64,000 nt of DNA from Oscillospiraceae bacterium (GTDB taxonomy: Bacteria; Bacillota; Clostridia; Oscillospirales; CAG-272), in assembly GCA_015063905.1 (NCBI GenBank), contig SVTF01000006.1:1-64000 (forward strand). The letters are read 5' to 3'. Position numbers and translations under genes: made by a program. The notes beneath the pieces are model-generated. The model saw nothing but the letters and a program-made list of their open reading frames with translations. It was not told the DNA's origin and searched no databases. Positions 1 through 7,586 of the stretch are shown one piece after another (within the stretch, counting starts at the first letter, position 1; each line of letters starts with the position of its first letter).

Positions 1-148
1 GAGTCTTTTGCGTTGTCTGCTCGGTAGGCTGCGACTGAGTTCCTCCGGTAGTTTCAGCCGGTCTCTGCTCGGTACAAGCCGCGAGCGATGCTATCATAGA
101 TATAGCCATGACAACAACGCAAAGCTTTAGCAAAAAGCTCTTTCTCAT
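1..148 (-). CDS. Lipoprotein, N-terminal part only (runs off the left edge)
   Basis: Only the first 49 codons are inside the window. The ATG at 146-148 follows an AGGAGGAG ribosome site. The protein opens with Arg/Lys, a hydrophobic stretch and the lipobox SLAAC (Cys25), so it should be exported and lipid-anchored. After the Cys comes a Thr/Gln/Pro-rich linker (TEQ and TTQ repeats), typical of Gram-positive surface lipoproteins and ABC solute-binding proteins. The functional domain lies outside the window, so the ligand cannot be judged. A strong promoter lies 134 bp upstream. Confidence 0.8.
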   Translation of the reverse strand, partial: MRKSFLLKLCVVVMAISMIASLAACTEQRPAETTGGTQSQPTEQTTQKT

Positions 149-281
149 AGCTCCTCCTTTTGCCGCGTTCAGCGGCATCTTTAAAGTTAAAAATCGGGAT
201 GTCAGGCCTCGTACCTCATCATCCCAAAGAGCATCCGAGAGTGCCAATCAACAGGCTCTCGCAGAGTTTTTCTCTACCCTA

Positions 282-310
282 ATTTTACTACTTTTGGTCT
301 TTTGTGTCAA
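282..310 (-). promoter_or_regulatory. Sigma-A promoter for the left-edge lipoprotein
   Basis: Read on the minus strand this is TTGACA, 17 bp, TAAAAT. It points at the lipoprotein start and leaves a leader of roughly 125 nt. Confidence 0.8.
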
Positions 311-612
311 CCAAAATTAGCTTTCAAAGCATCCTCTCTTGTCATTTTTGTTTCACTGCACAATTTATTTTTAATTTTTTTGTGCAAAACACACATATTT
401 ATGGTTGAAAAGCAAAGAACTAAACGCAATGTAAATAATCGCGACTACAATCAAACATAAGCCAAACGAAAAGGTGACCGCCCTCGGTTCAAAATTGCCG
501 CGGCGGTCGACCCATCGTATCGACACATTCAGATCTATCCCGTACAGACAAAGCCGACGGATCAATTCATTTTTTACAAGCTTGCTACATAATTATTTAT
601 CATGCCGCCGTG
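311..612. other. Gap between rnhA and the lipoprotein promoter
   Basis: About 300 bases, AT-rich at its left end. The only open frame of note is a 64-codon minus frame (371-565) with one hydrophobic stretch but no ribosome site. I see no convincing gene, terminator or RNA here. Confidence 0.4.
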
Positions 613-1053
613 TCATTCAAGGCTATCCGCGAAAGCGGTCGCCAAGGCGTCACAACGCTCGTTATACGGGTGTCCGTTATGACCCTTGACCCAAACGAAC
701 GTCACATCATGACGCTCCAGAAGACAGATCAATTGCTCCCATAGATCAACGTTGAGGACCCGGCTCTTATCGCTCTTTTTCCAATTGTTTTTTCTCCACG
801 ACTCAAGCCAGCCCTTTTCAATGGCGTTCACGACGTATTGAGAATCCGTAGTCAGCGTGACAAGGCAAGGCTCGCGGAGCGCGGTAAGCGCCGCGATAAC
901 GCCCGAAAGCTCCATTCTATTATTGGTAGTCATCGGTTCTCCGCCCGAAAGCTCCTTCTCTCTGCCTTCATATACAAGTATAGCTCCCCAACCTCCTCGG
1001 CCCGGGTTATTACGGCACGCACCGTCCGTGTATATATATACGTGCTTTTTCAT
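613..1053 (-). CDS. rnhA: Ribonuclease HI
   Basis: 146 aa, the usual RNase HI length. It cleaves the RNA strand of RNA:DNA hybrids such as primers and R-loops in the cytoplasm. All signature motifs are present in order: YTDGAC near residue 9 (first catalytic Asp), NNRMEL (catalytic Glu), TDSQYV (second Asp), and [15 protein letters not shown] near the C-terminus (active-site loop His and last Asp). The ATG follows a GGAAAGGAAG ribosome site. The gene has its own promoter (1122-1150) and is divergent from the acyltransferase-like gene, so it appears to be a single-gene unit. Confidence 0.97.
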   Translation of the reverse strand: MKKHVYIYTDGACRNNPGRGGWGAILVYEGREKELSGGEPMTTNNRMELSGVIAALTALREPCLVTLTTDSQYVVNAIEKGWLESWRKNNWKKSDKSRVLNVDLWEQLICLLERHDVTFVWVKGHNGHPYNERCDALATAFADSLE

Positions 1054-1121
1054 CGTTCAGACTTCCTTTCCCTGCGCGTTTGCTTGTCAAATTCAGCAGC
1101 GCGCAACCGCCTCTAAGAGCT

Positions 1122-1150
1122 ATTATATCACCAAAGCTGCGCCTTTGCAA
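1122..1150 (-). promoter_or_regulatory. Promoter of rnhA
   Basis: Minus strand TTGCAA, 17 bp, TATAAT, with an extended TGA before the -10. It lies back-to-back with the plus-strand promoter at 1160-1188, the two -35 boxes only 9 bp apart. Confidence 0.75.
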
Positions 1151-1159
1151 CAATTTTTC

Positions 1160-1188
1160 TTGACAAATCAACTTAATTATGGTAAAAT
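1160..1188 (+). promoter_or_regulatory. Promoter of the acyltransferase-like gene
   Basis: TTGACA at 1160-1165, 17 bp, TAAAAT at 1183-1188. It leaves a leader of about 40 nt before the ATG at 1234. Confidence 0.85.
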
Positions 1189-1233
1189 TCGTGTGAGTTG
1201 GTACTCATTCAAACAAGAGAGGACAGAATAATT

Positions 1234-2274
1234 ATGAACACTCAAGAACAAGATATTCTGAACAAAAACGACAATTCCACGTGTGCCGAGACCGCTCCCG
1301 ATGCCCCCGCGCAAACGCAGGAGAGCAGCACCGCGCAAGCACCGGCAGCCGATGCCGTAAACGACGGTGGCAAAAGAAAAAAGGAAAAGAAAGATAAATC
1401 CAAGCGAAACAAGAGAAAACGCCGCTTTGGAGACAGGAAGGAAGGCAGACGCCTGCGTTCTCTGGACGGATTGCACGTTGCAATGCCCTTTATAATGAAG
1501 GACAGAAGTGACGCGTGCAACACTTTCGCCGATGAGATAGAGATTTCCGAGGCTGACCTTTTTGTGCGTGAGCAGATAATGTCGGGAAAGGAAAACTTTT
1601 CTATGCTACACGTTATTCTTGCCGCATACGTCCGCACGGTTTCTCAATATCCATATCTTAACCGTTTCATCAGCGGACAGCGCATATTCGCGCGCCACAA
1701 GATCGAGATCAACATGACCGTTAAAAAGGAGATGAACATTCATTCTCCCGAAACGTGTATTAAGGTAATTTTCGAGCCCAAAGACACCATATACGACGTT
1801 TACGATAAATTTAACGCCGAGATCGCAAAGATACAAAACGACACGGGAACAGACAACGTGGCGGCCTTCTTCAAAAAATTCCCTCGCATACCGTTCAGAT
1901 GGGCAGTTAAGGTAATAGGTTGGTTGGATTATTGGGGTATGCTTCCCCAGTCGCTTATGAATTCTCTTCCCTTCTGGGGATCGATGATAATCACAAGCAT
2001 GGGTTCGCTTGGAATCAAGCCGATCTACCACCATCTTTACAACTTTGGCAATCTTCCGATATTCGTTTCATACGGAACGAAAAGAAAGGTCATATCAACA
2101 GACAAGAAAGGCAATATAACCTCGAGAAAGGTCATAGACCTCAAGGTCGTTACCGACGAACGTACCTGCGACGGCTTCCAATACGCAACCGCTTTTAAAA
2201 TGTGGAAAAAGCTCATCGAAAACCCCGAATCTCTGAAAACCCCTCCCGCGCAAGTGTTTGAAGACGTGGACTGA
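1234..2274 (+). CDS. Stand-alone CAT/E2-fold acyltransferase-like protein without the catalytic His
   Basis: 346 aa. I chose ATG 1234 because AGAGGA sits about 10 nt upstream; the frame extends 12 codons further without a ribosome site. Residues 1-40 are Ala/Thr/Gln-rich, residues 45-75 strongly basic, and the rest resembles the catalytic domain of 2-oxoacid dehydrogenase E2 or chloramphenicol acetyltransferase (DGLHVAMPFIMKDRSDACN, then a C-terminal DERTCDGF). In active family members that last motif is HxxxDG, and the His is the catalytic base. Here the His position is Glu, while Asp-Gly remain. No lipoyl domain or E1/E3 gene is nearby. It may be a divergent acyltransferase using another base, or a non-catalytic relative. 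Fold moderately sure, function unknown. Confidence 0.7.
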   Translation: MNTQEQDILNKNDNSTCAETAPDAPAQTQESSTAQAPAADAVNDGGKRKKEKKDKSKRNKRKRRFGDRKEGRRLRSLDGLHVAMPFIMKDRSDACNTFADEIEISEADLFVREQIMSGKENFSMLHVILAAYVRTVSQYPYLNRFISGQRIFARHKIEINMTVKKEMNIHSPETCIKVIFEPKDTIYDVYDKFNAEIAKIQNDTGTDNVAAFFKKFPRIPFRWAVKVIGWLDYWGMLPQSLMNSLPFWGSMIITSMGSLGIKPIYHHLYNFGNLPIFVSYGTKRKVISTDKKGNITSRKVIDLKVVTDERTCDGFQYATAFKMWKKLIENPESLKTPPAQVFEDVD

Positions 2275-2316
2275 CACCCCCGATAAACCCTTTAAACGTA
2301 ATGCGTTTAATCAAAT

Positions 2317-2380
2317 CGCTTGCAAAAGAAATGATACATAAAAAACATCGTTTGCAAATGTAAAAGAAACGATATATAAA
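2317..2380. repeat. Two adjoining imperfect 32-bp repeats
   Basis: The copies at 2317-2348 and 2349-2380 share a CGyTTGCAAA start and an AGAAAyGATAyATAAA core. They differ mainly by a TGTA insertion. They sit between the stop of the acyltransferase-like gene and its terminator. No function is evident. Confidence 0.4.
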
Positions 2381-2414
2381 AAGCGCTTTCGGAAATTCCG
2401 TAAGCGCTTTTTTT
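2378..2414 (+). terminator. Rho-independent terminator, usable from both sides
   Basis: A long hairpin (AAAAAGCGCTT...AAGCGCTTTTT with a CGGAA/TTCCG top, one mismatch) followed by seven T. The minus strand also ends in a T-run, so it can close both the plus gene before it and the minus GH39-like gene that converges on it. Confidence 0.85.
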
Positions 2415-2469
2415 GCAGCATGTAAACAACTGTATGTTTATTTATTAACTTCTGATTTAACCGTGTCAA

Positions 2470-4020
2470 CTAAAACAATTTTATCAGGACCGCGCCATAC
2501 TCGCTAAGACTAAGCACAAGTCGCTTTTTGGGGCCAGAAAGCTGAACCGCCTGCCCCTCCTCAAAGTTTTTAACTCCGTCAAGCATGTATATTTGAGCGG
2601 TATATAGTTGGGGCGGAATAGATTCCAGCCTTACGTCCACGGCTCCGCAGCCTTCAAAGGATGATATCAGCACGCATGCCTCTCCCGATGCACTTATTGT
2701 GGCAGACGCGTAAATTCCCGAATGGGCATACCCCTCCGTCTGTTCACTTGAGCAATAGACTGCTCGCCGAGCTCTGTAAAGCTCCCCAAACATTTTGAAA
2801 GCATAAAAAGCTTTTTGCGGAGCGCCAAAGGGGTCGCATATGGGACACCACGGAGATAGCGCGGGTTGCGCGTCATAAAGATGGGCGCCGCCAACCTCAC
2901 TAATCGCGCCCGCTTCAAGCATAAAGGAAAGCGCATATGCGGCTCCCTTGATCCCCGACTGTTCGCCAAACAGATGAGCTCGCTTTTTCACGTCTTGTCC
3001 GGCGGTATCCATAAGCCTTCGCGCATTATTTGTTGATAAATCAACATTTTTTGCGATATACGCCCACTCTCCAACTATTATTTCAGTCTCATTAAACCCA
3101 AGATTGATGAGTATGGGAACAAGACTTCTGATTCTGTTGGCGGCTACAACGGGTGTGGATTCAAAAAGAGACAACGTAATAAAATCAAGCGGTGCGTGGC
3201 TTCTCCTGCAAAATCTGATAAAATCCCGCGCCGAGTCTTCGTCGTCAAAGCACATACCTCCAACCTTTATATTGCGGTCATAAAGCTTTATCATGCCTGA
3301 AAGCTTTCGGTAAAGCTCGTAGCCTTTATCCTTTATATCGGATCTTGAATCAGGATCGACGCCCCAAATTTCAAAATACTCAATTCCAAAGGCGAACCCG
3401 TCTGCCCAATAATCGTTATAGTGCTTTATTACGTTTACGCACACCTCGCACCAAGCATCAAAGTTTTGGGGCGCGGTCACTTCTTTAATCCCCGCGCGGT
3501 CAAAGCTTTCGCCAAGTCGAAACATAACCCTGGCGCCGCAATTGTACGCCGCACTGACGTAACGGTCCGTGCAAGCAAAATCATAACTGCAAGGGTCGTG
3601 AGGGTCTGCGTTCGGGTTTTTGAATATACGTGAAATATCGATAGCAAGCGACGACACAGGGGTATCCGTGCCGGAAAACCTTACCCGCGGTACGCCAATT
3701 TCTCTGAAAAGTTCGGAAATATCCGCTCCGTAAGACACAGGGCCGTTGCACATACCGTGCATGGGCTTTATCTCTCCAATGTCAAGAGAAAAATCCACTC
3801 TGACCGTGGCATGTTGCGGCTTTGGCAACACTTTTTCTGCCTTGGGGGGATCGGACCCGTCCAAAGACCGTGCCGCGACTTTATCGGCTTGCTCTTGCTT
3901 TAATGAAACCGCGTTTTCAGCGCCCGACATTTTTGCGATCTTTTCTGCCTGCCTTGCTTCGTACAAAGCCGCTCTCTGCCCTGCGGTAAGACCGTCCTTC
4001 GCCTTTGGCTTTCTCGGCAT
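2470..4020 (-). CDS. GH39-like TIM-barrel protein lacking the usual acid/base Glu
   Basis: 516 aa, no signal peptide, so probably cytoplasmic. Residues 1-70 are a charged Lys/Ala/Gln linker. The rest resembles the GH39 (beta-xylosidase/iduronidase) clan-A barrel: SYDFACTDRYVSAA and RVMFRLGESFD early, YFEIWGVDPD near residue 217, NIKVGGMCFD, then IIVGEWAY near residue 315, followed by a beta-sandwich-like tail. In GH39 the acid/base lies in a WNEP motif; here it reads WGVDP, with no Glu. The later Glu of VGEWAY fits the nucleophile. It may be an enzyme with altered chemistry or a sugar-binding relative. The ATG follows AGGGGGAT and lies 57 bp after the M29 peptidase gene, probably in the same operon. 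Confidence 0.65.
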   Translation of the reverse strand: MPRKPKAKDGLTAGQRAALYEARQAEKIAKMSGAENAVSLKQEQADKVAARSLDGSDPPKAEKVLPKPQHATVRVDFSLDIGEIKPMHGMCNGPVSYGADISELFREIGVPRVRFSGTDTPVSSLAIDISRIFKNPNADPHDPCSYDFACTDRYVSAAYNCGARVMFRLGESFDRAGIKEVTAPQNFDAWCEVCVNVIKHYNDYWADGFAFGIEYFEIWGVDPDSRSDIKDKGYELYRKLSGMIKLYDRNIKVGGMCFDDEDSARDFIRFCRRSHAPLDFITLSLFESTPVVAANRIRSLVPILINLGFNETEIIVGEWAYIAKNVDLSTNNARRLMDTAGQDVKKRAHLFGEQSGIKGAAYALSFMLEAGAISEVGGAHLYDAQPALSPWCPICDPFGAPQKAFYAFKMFGELYRARRAVYCSSEQTEGYAHSGIYASATISASGEACVLISSFEGCGAVDVRLESIPPQLYTAQIYMLDGVKNFEEGQAVQLSGPKKRLVLSLSEYGAVLIKLF

Positions 4021-4077
4021 GTCGCTTATCCCCCTTTCGTAATATTATCTATAAAAGCAAACAGTTATTCTTGAAAA

Positions 4078-5319
4078 TCAGAACGCCCACAAGCCGTTCT
4101 CAAAGATGACAAATTCGCCACCGTCCTTTTTGATGCCAACAATAGACATATCCTCGGTTCCTATCATAAAGTCAACGTGGATAGCGGAATCGTTAATTCC
4201 CATCGCCTTCATGTGCTCGTTTGTATATTTATCGTAATCAACAACAGTATTGGTAAATCCGCGTCCCAGAGCCAAATGGCAAGCCGCGTTTTCATCAAAC
4301 AAGGTTTCGTAGAACATAATTCCGCTTTGGCGAATAGGAGAATCGTAAGGCACGAACGCGCACTCGCCCAGCATAGCGGCACCCTCGTCCATAGATATCA
4401 TGGTCTTTAGCAGCTCCTCATTCTTTTCAGCATGCACCTCAACGGCACGTCCGCCCTCGAATTTAATGCTGAAATTGTCAATTATCTCACCTCTCCACGA
4501 AAGTGGCATGGAAGAATACACTATTCCCTCTGCCTCTCCCGCTTTCGGAGAGATGAACACTTCTTCTGTAGGGATGTTAGGATTGTAGTACTCGCCGCCA
4601 AGAGTGTCCTCGCCGCCGCCCATGAATACGGTGTTCTCTATAAGACCGACTCTGAGGTCCGTTCCGTTCGCGGCCTTGTATTTGAGCGCAACAAGTCCCG
4701 CGTCATTGAGTATCTTGCAACGGCGCGCAAAGCTTTCGTTGTGCTTACCCCATTCAGCCACCGCGTCAAGAAGATTGCCCTCGCCGTCTATAACTCGGGA
4801 TGCCTGAAGAATTGCGTTCCACAACTTTTCCTTGGCAACCGACACGCGATCACCGGGGAATATTTTTTTAGCCCAAGCGTCACCGGGCACAGCCGCGATG
4901 CACCATTTATATTTATTGTCCATCTGATCTCTGTAGGGCTTAACTATCTTCATTCTTTCGATCATCATCTTGGCATATTTCTTTTGATTGATGCCGCGAA
5001 GTCCATCGGGATCATCACTTACAATGTGAAGCATTGCAGGATTCTTTTCAAGCCTGTATTTAAGCTTTTCCTCCTCGAACCTTTCCATTTTGCCAAGCTC
5101 TTTTATGCTTCTGTTGTTAACGTGCAGCTTTGTCAGCGGCATATACGACCAATCAACGATAACTCTGGACGCCTTCGCTCTGTAGCATTCTTCTACAAGC
5201 ATTTTAATAAACTCGGGCTGATCAAGCTCCGCGTTGATTATAACGGGATCACCTTTTTTTATAGCTACTCCGCATTTTACCAAAAGTCTTGCGTATTCTC
5301 TTAAATAAGTTTTTTTCAT
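4078..5319 (-). CDS. M29-family aminopeptidase (AmpS/PepS type)
   Basis: 413 aa, the normal M29 length. The family consists of two-metal cytoplasmic aminopeptidases that trim peptides in protein turnover. Expected metal ligands are visible: the Glu of NIPTEEVF, the Glu of LGECAFVPYDSPI, the His of ENAACHLALGRGF, and His/Asp of IHVDFMIGTEDM. The start has AAAGGA upstream and a good promoter at 5356-5384. It is probably co-transcribed with the GH39-like gene downstream. Nothing looks broken. Confidence 0.93.
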   Translation of the reverse strand: MKKTYLREYARLLVKCGVAIKKGDPVIINAELDQPEFIKMLVEECYRAKASRVIVDWSYMPLTKLHVNNRSIKELGKMERFEEEKLKYRLEKNPAMLHIVSDDPDGLRGINQKKYAKMMIERMKIVKPYRDQMDNKYKWCIAAVPGDAWAKKIFPGDRVSVAKEKLWNAILQASRVIDGEGNLLDAVAEWGKHNESFARRCKILNDAGLVALKYKAANGTDLRVGLIENTVFMGGGEDTLGGEYYNPNIPTEEVFISPKAGEAEGIVYSSMPLSWRGEIIDNFSIKFEGGRAVEVHAEKNEELLKTMISMDEGAAMLGECAFVPYDSPIRQSGIMFYETLFDENAACHLALGRGFTNTVVDYDKYTNEHMKAMGINDSAIHVDFMIGTEDMSIVGIKKDGGEFVIFENGLWAF

Positions 5320-5355
5320 AAATCAAGTTTTCCTTTCGAGTACACTTATAAGAAG

Positions 5356-5384
5356 ATTATACCATAAAAATGTATTTTTGTCAT
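5356..5384 (-). promoter_or_regulatory. Promoter of the M29 aminopeptidase / GH39-like unit
   Basis: Minus strand ATGACA, 17 bp, TATAAT, about 40 nt before the start codon. Confidence 0.75.
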
Positions 5385-5422
5385 CTTTTTTGCTCTAAAT
5401 TAATGATTTTTTAATAAAAGTG

Positions 5423-5431
5423 TGGTAAAAT
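5423..5431 (+). promoter_or_regulatory. Extended -10 promoter of the CPBP protease gene
   Basis: TGGTAAAAT (TGn plus TAAAAT) with only a weak -35 (ATGATT, 17 bp upstream). It is followed within 11 nt by the strong ribosome site GGGAGGTG of the ATG at 5456. Confidence 0.55.
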
Positions 5432-5455
5432 CATAATATAAAGGGAGGTGTATCT

Positions 5456-6469
5456 ATGTATCAGATAGATGAAACAAAAATGATACGTTCAGCAAAGGAT
5501 AGCTTGGCGCTATGCAGACCCGAACGTAGCATGTTTTCGGAATGCATGATATTCGTGCTTGTCACGTTTATTTGCTCACTGCCTCAAAGCATTGTGTCAT
5601 CGGTATACACTACTATCGCTATGCTGACCGACCCGGAGTATTATAAGCTGATCTTATCCGAATCTCTTGACTTCGAAGCAATAGACCAGTACGTCATAAA
5701 TTTCTCCGCCGGCATTCCAAGCTGGGTCTACGCTATGTTGCTTGCGTGCTCGGGATTTATGATACTTGGCGCATTGATATACTGTAAAAAGTTTCAAAAG
5801 CGATCGCCGTTTACTCTTGGATTCAGCAGGCGCGGCGTACTGCCCGAGTATCTTGCAGGAGCGGTAATCGGCCTTGTTATGATCTCCATTCCCGCGCTCA
5901 TTTGTCTTATCACAAAATGCGTGACCTTTAGCTTTAACGCAAACGTCGATCCGCTTATGATCGCATTGTTTTTAGGCGCGTTCTTGCTTCAGGGCATGGG
6001 CGAAGAAGCTCTGTTCCGCGGATATCTTATGACAAGCCTCGCGCGCCGACACAACGTTTGGGTGGCTATCATCACAAGCGCGGTTATTTTCGCGGTATTC
6101 CACATGGGAAACCCCAATTTTTCCGTTATCGCATTTCTCAACATAACGTTGTTTGGTATCTTTGCAGGCGTGTATATGCTCAAGCGCGGAAGCATATGGG
6201 GGATCGGCGCGATACATTCGCTCTGGAACTTCGCGCAAAGCAATCTTTTTGGCTTCAACGTTAGCGGAAATCCCAAATTTGACACCGTATTTCACTCGCA
6301 AAACGCCGATTTCGGTACGATCTTGAGTGGCGGCGAATTCGGGCTTGAGGGCGGACTCGGAGCCACGGTCATTTTGCTTGTGGCAATTCTTCTTGCCTTG
6401 CTGATGCCTACCAAGGAAAGCGAAAAATGCACAGAACCGCCGAAGGAAAAGATCGAGCTTGATATATAA
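5456..6469 (+). CDS. CPBP-family intramembrane glutamic protease
   Basis: 337 aa membrane protein with about eight hydrophobic segments. The family (CAAX prenyl-protease/bacteriocin-processing, Abi) cleaves within the membrane. Its motifs are present: EEALFRGYL near residue 182 (the EExxxR motif), FHMGNPNF, and a C-terminal HSLWNF. The N-terminal ~60 residues resemble a cytoplasmic lead-in and the C-terminus is a charged Glu/Lys tail. The ribosome site GGGAGGTG is strong. The gene stands alone between divergent and convergent neighbours. The substrate cannot be inferred. Confidence 0.92.
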   Translation: MYQIDETKMIRSAKDSLALCRPERSMFSECMIFVLVTFICSLPQSIVSSVYTTIAMLTDPEYYKLILSESLDFEAIDQYVINFSAGIPSWVYAMLLACSGFMILGALIYCKKFQKRSPFTLGFSRRGVLPEYLAGAVIGLVMISIPALICLITKCVTFSFNANVDPLMIALFLGAFLLQGMGEEALFRGYLMTSLARRHNVWVAIITSAVIFAVFHMGNPNFSVIAFLNITLFGIFAGVYMLKRGSIWGIGAIHSLWNFAQSNLFGFNVSGNPKFDTVFHSQNADFGTILSGGEFGLEGGLGATVILLVAILLALLMPTKESEKCTEPPKEKIELDI

Positions 6470-6474
6470 GTTAT

Positions 6475-6510
6475 CCCCCGTCAACGTCTGCACAGCGGAC
6501 TTGACGGGGG
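6475..6510 (+). terminator. GC-rich hairpin after the CPBP gene
   Basis: CCCCCGTCAA pairs with TTGACGGGGG (10 bp) around a 16-nt loop. The T-run is poor (CTTTGAT), so termination may be partial. Confidence 0.55.
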
Positions 6511-6566
6511 CTTTGATCGGGGCAATATCAACCTCGCCCCACTTATTAATTGATGTTCAGATCAAA

Positions 6567-6758
6567 TTATCTTGCAGAACCGTTCTGAAGAGAGTTCTCG
6601 TAAGACTCGATCATCTTCTTAACCATCTGACCGCCGATGCTGCCTGCCTGACGGGAGGTAAGATCACCGTTGTAACCGTTATTGAGGTTAACACCTACTT
6701 CGCTTGCTGCCTGCATCTTGAACTGCTCAAGAGCCTTCTTTGCATTCTTGTTTGCCAT
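6567..6758 (-). CDS. Alpha/beta-type small acid-soluble spore protein (SASP)
   Basis: 63 aa. SASPs coat forespore DNA, protect it from UV and heat, and are degraded at germination for amino acids. The sequence shows the germination-protease site ASEVGVNL, then DLTSRQAGSIGGQMVKK, which matches the family's second conserved block. The start is the second Met, because GGAG lies 7 nt before it; the first in-frame ATG has no ribosome site. Its forespore sigma-G promoter should lie upstream, and CATATTA on the minus strand at 6853-6859 resembles a sigma-G -10, but I cannot fix a -35. This gene is the main evidence that the organism makes endospores. Confidence 0.95.
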   Translation of the reverse strand: MANKNAKKALEQFKMQAASEVGVNLNNGYNGDLTSRQAGSIGGQMVKKMIESYENSLQNGSAR

Positions 6759-6770
6759 AATTTTCTCCAT

Positions 6771-7122
6771 TCTGCCGCCATTGTCGGCACATAAATAATA
6801 GATGAGTTTCGCCTATCGGCAAAATTTGTGCGTGAGGCGGTTAATTTATAATTAATATGAAACCGCATATCACGTCGTTCTTCATCCGCCCGTATTTGTG
6901 GGCGTTTTTACATAAAAGAATCTATATCAATCGAGACGCGCCGCAGACCTTTGGCGAAACAAAGCCTTGTCTGCGGCGCGAAATTTGCATTATTCCGTTC
7001 GCTCGACAAGTTTTAATTTCAGACCCGCTTTGCGTCTCTGATATTATTTTGCTCAAGCGACTTTTTTATATGAATGGAAAAATCAGGCAATGCTGCGACT
7101 GAAACCGCAATGTTAATACGAT
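6771..7122. other. Gap with one strong inverted repeat
   Basis: About 350 bases between the SASP start and the end of the next minus gene. The only structure I see is the inverted repeat at 6937-6980. An 81-codon plus frame here has no ribosome site or recognisable content. Confidence 0.5.
6937..6980. repeat. Perfect 12-bp inverted repeat (hairpin)
   Basis: CGCGCCGCAGAC at 6937-6948 pairs perfectly with 6969-6980. Inside it a second stem, CTTTG/CAAAG, closes a GCGAAA loop. There is no T-run on either strand, so it is not a standard terminator. Confidence 0.6.
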
Positions 7123-7551
7123 TTATGAAACACTAAAGGTTGTCGATTTTTTTGATAACATCTGGAGCTTTATCTGATACAATACTTCTCTCAATTCTTC
7201 CGCTTCTCTCAAATCACTAAGTAATGTTTTGATATCCGAAGCCTTCCGAGGAGATCCATCATTCTCAAAAGTCATATCAACATAGCAATTATGGCACCAA
7301 AAATTCCTTCTTTCGCGCATTGCTTCAAGTCTACAATACACTTCGTCAGGAATCACCGACTCTTTTTGTTGATCCTCTTCTAACTTGATCTTCGCAACAA
7401 TCTTGCCAATCGTGCTTTCTGCCACTTTGTCTAGTCCGCTTATGAACGAACCGTTCCAAGTAGATGCGTAAATGCCCTCCAAATGATGCTCGATATATTG
7501 ATATTGCTCTAATAAAGTGCTATGCTTTATCCTAAATTCATCACGGTCCAT
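7123..7551 (-). CDS. Small HEPN-like protein of unknown function
   Basis: 142 aa from the ATG at 7551, chosen because AAAGG lies 9 nt upstream. Longer forms from ATG 7569 or TTG 7590 have weaker or no sites, but the TTG form would overlap the mannosidase stop by 4 nt. It is mostly helical by composition. RNFWCH near residue 80 fits the R-x4-H signature of HEPN-domain proteins, many of which are RNases in toxin or defence systems. No nucleotidyltransferase partner is adjacent. The base composition looks more AT-rich than its neighbours, which may mean transfer. The HEPN assignment is tentative. Confidence 0.55.
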   Translation of the reverse strand: MDRDEFRIKHSTLLEQYQYIEHHLEGIYASTWNGSFISGLDKVAESTIGKIVAKIKLEEDQQKESVIPDEVYCRLEAMRERRNFWCHNCYVDMTFENDGSPRKASDIKTLLSDLREAEELREVLYQIKLQMLSKKSTTFSVS

Positions 7552-7586
7552 ATCGCATATCCTTTTCATACACAATAAACTCTCGC

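Noticed and set aside
371..565. 64-codon minus frame with one hydrophobic stretch after rnhA
   Set aside because: No ribosome site, no recognisable family, and it overlaps AT-rich noncoding DNA. Left unannotated.
4432..5304. 290-codon plus frame antisense to the M29 aminopeptidase
   Set aside because: The opposite strand is a clear conserved peptidase with promoter and ribosome site; this frame has neither.
6857..7102. 81-codon plus frame in the SASP gap
   Set aside because: No ribosome site; it contains the palindrome at 6937-6980, and the composition is not protein-like.
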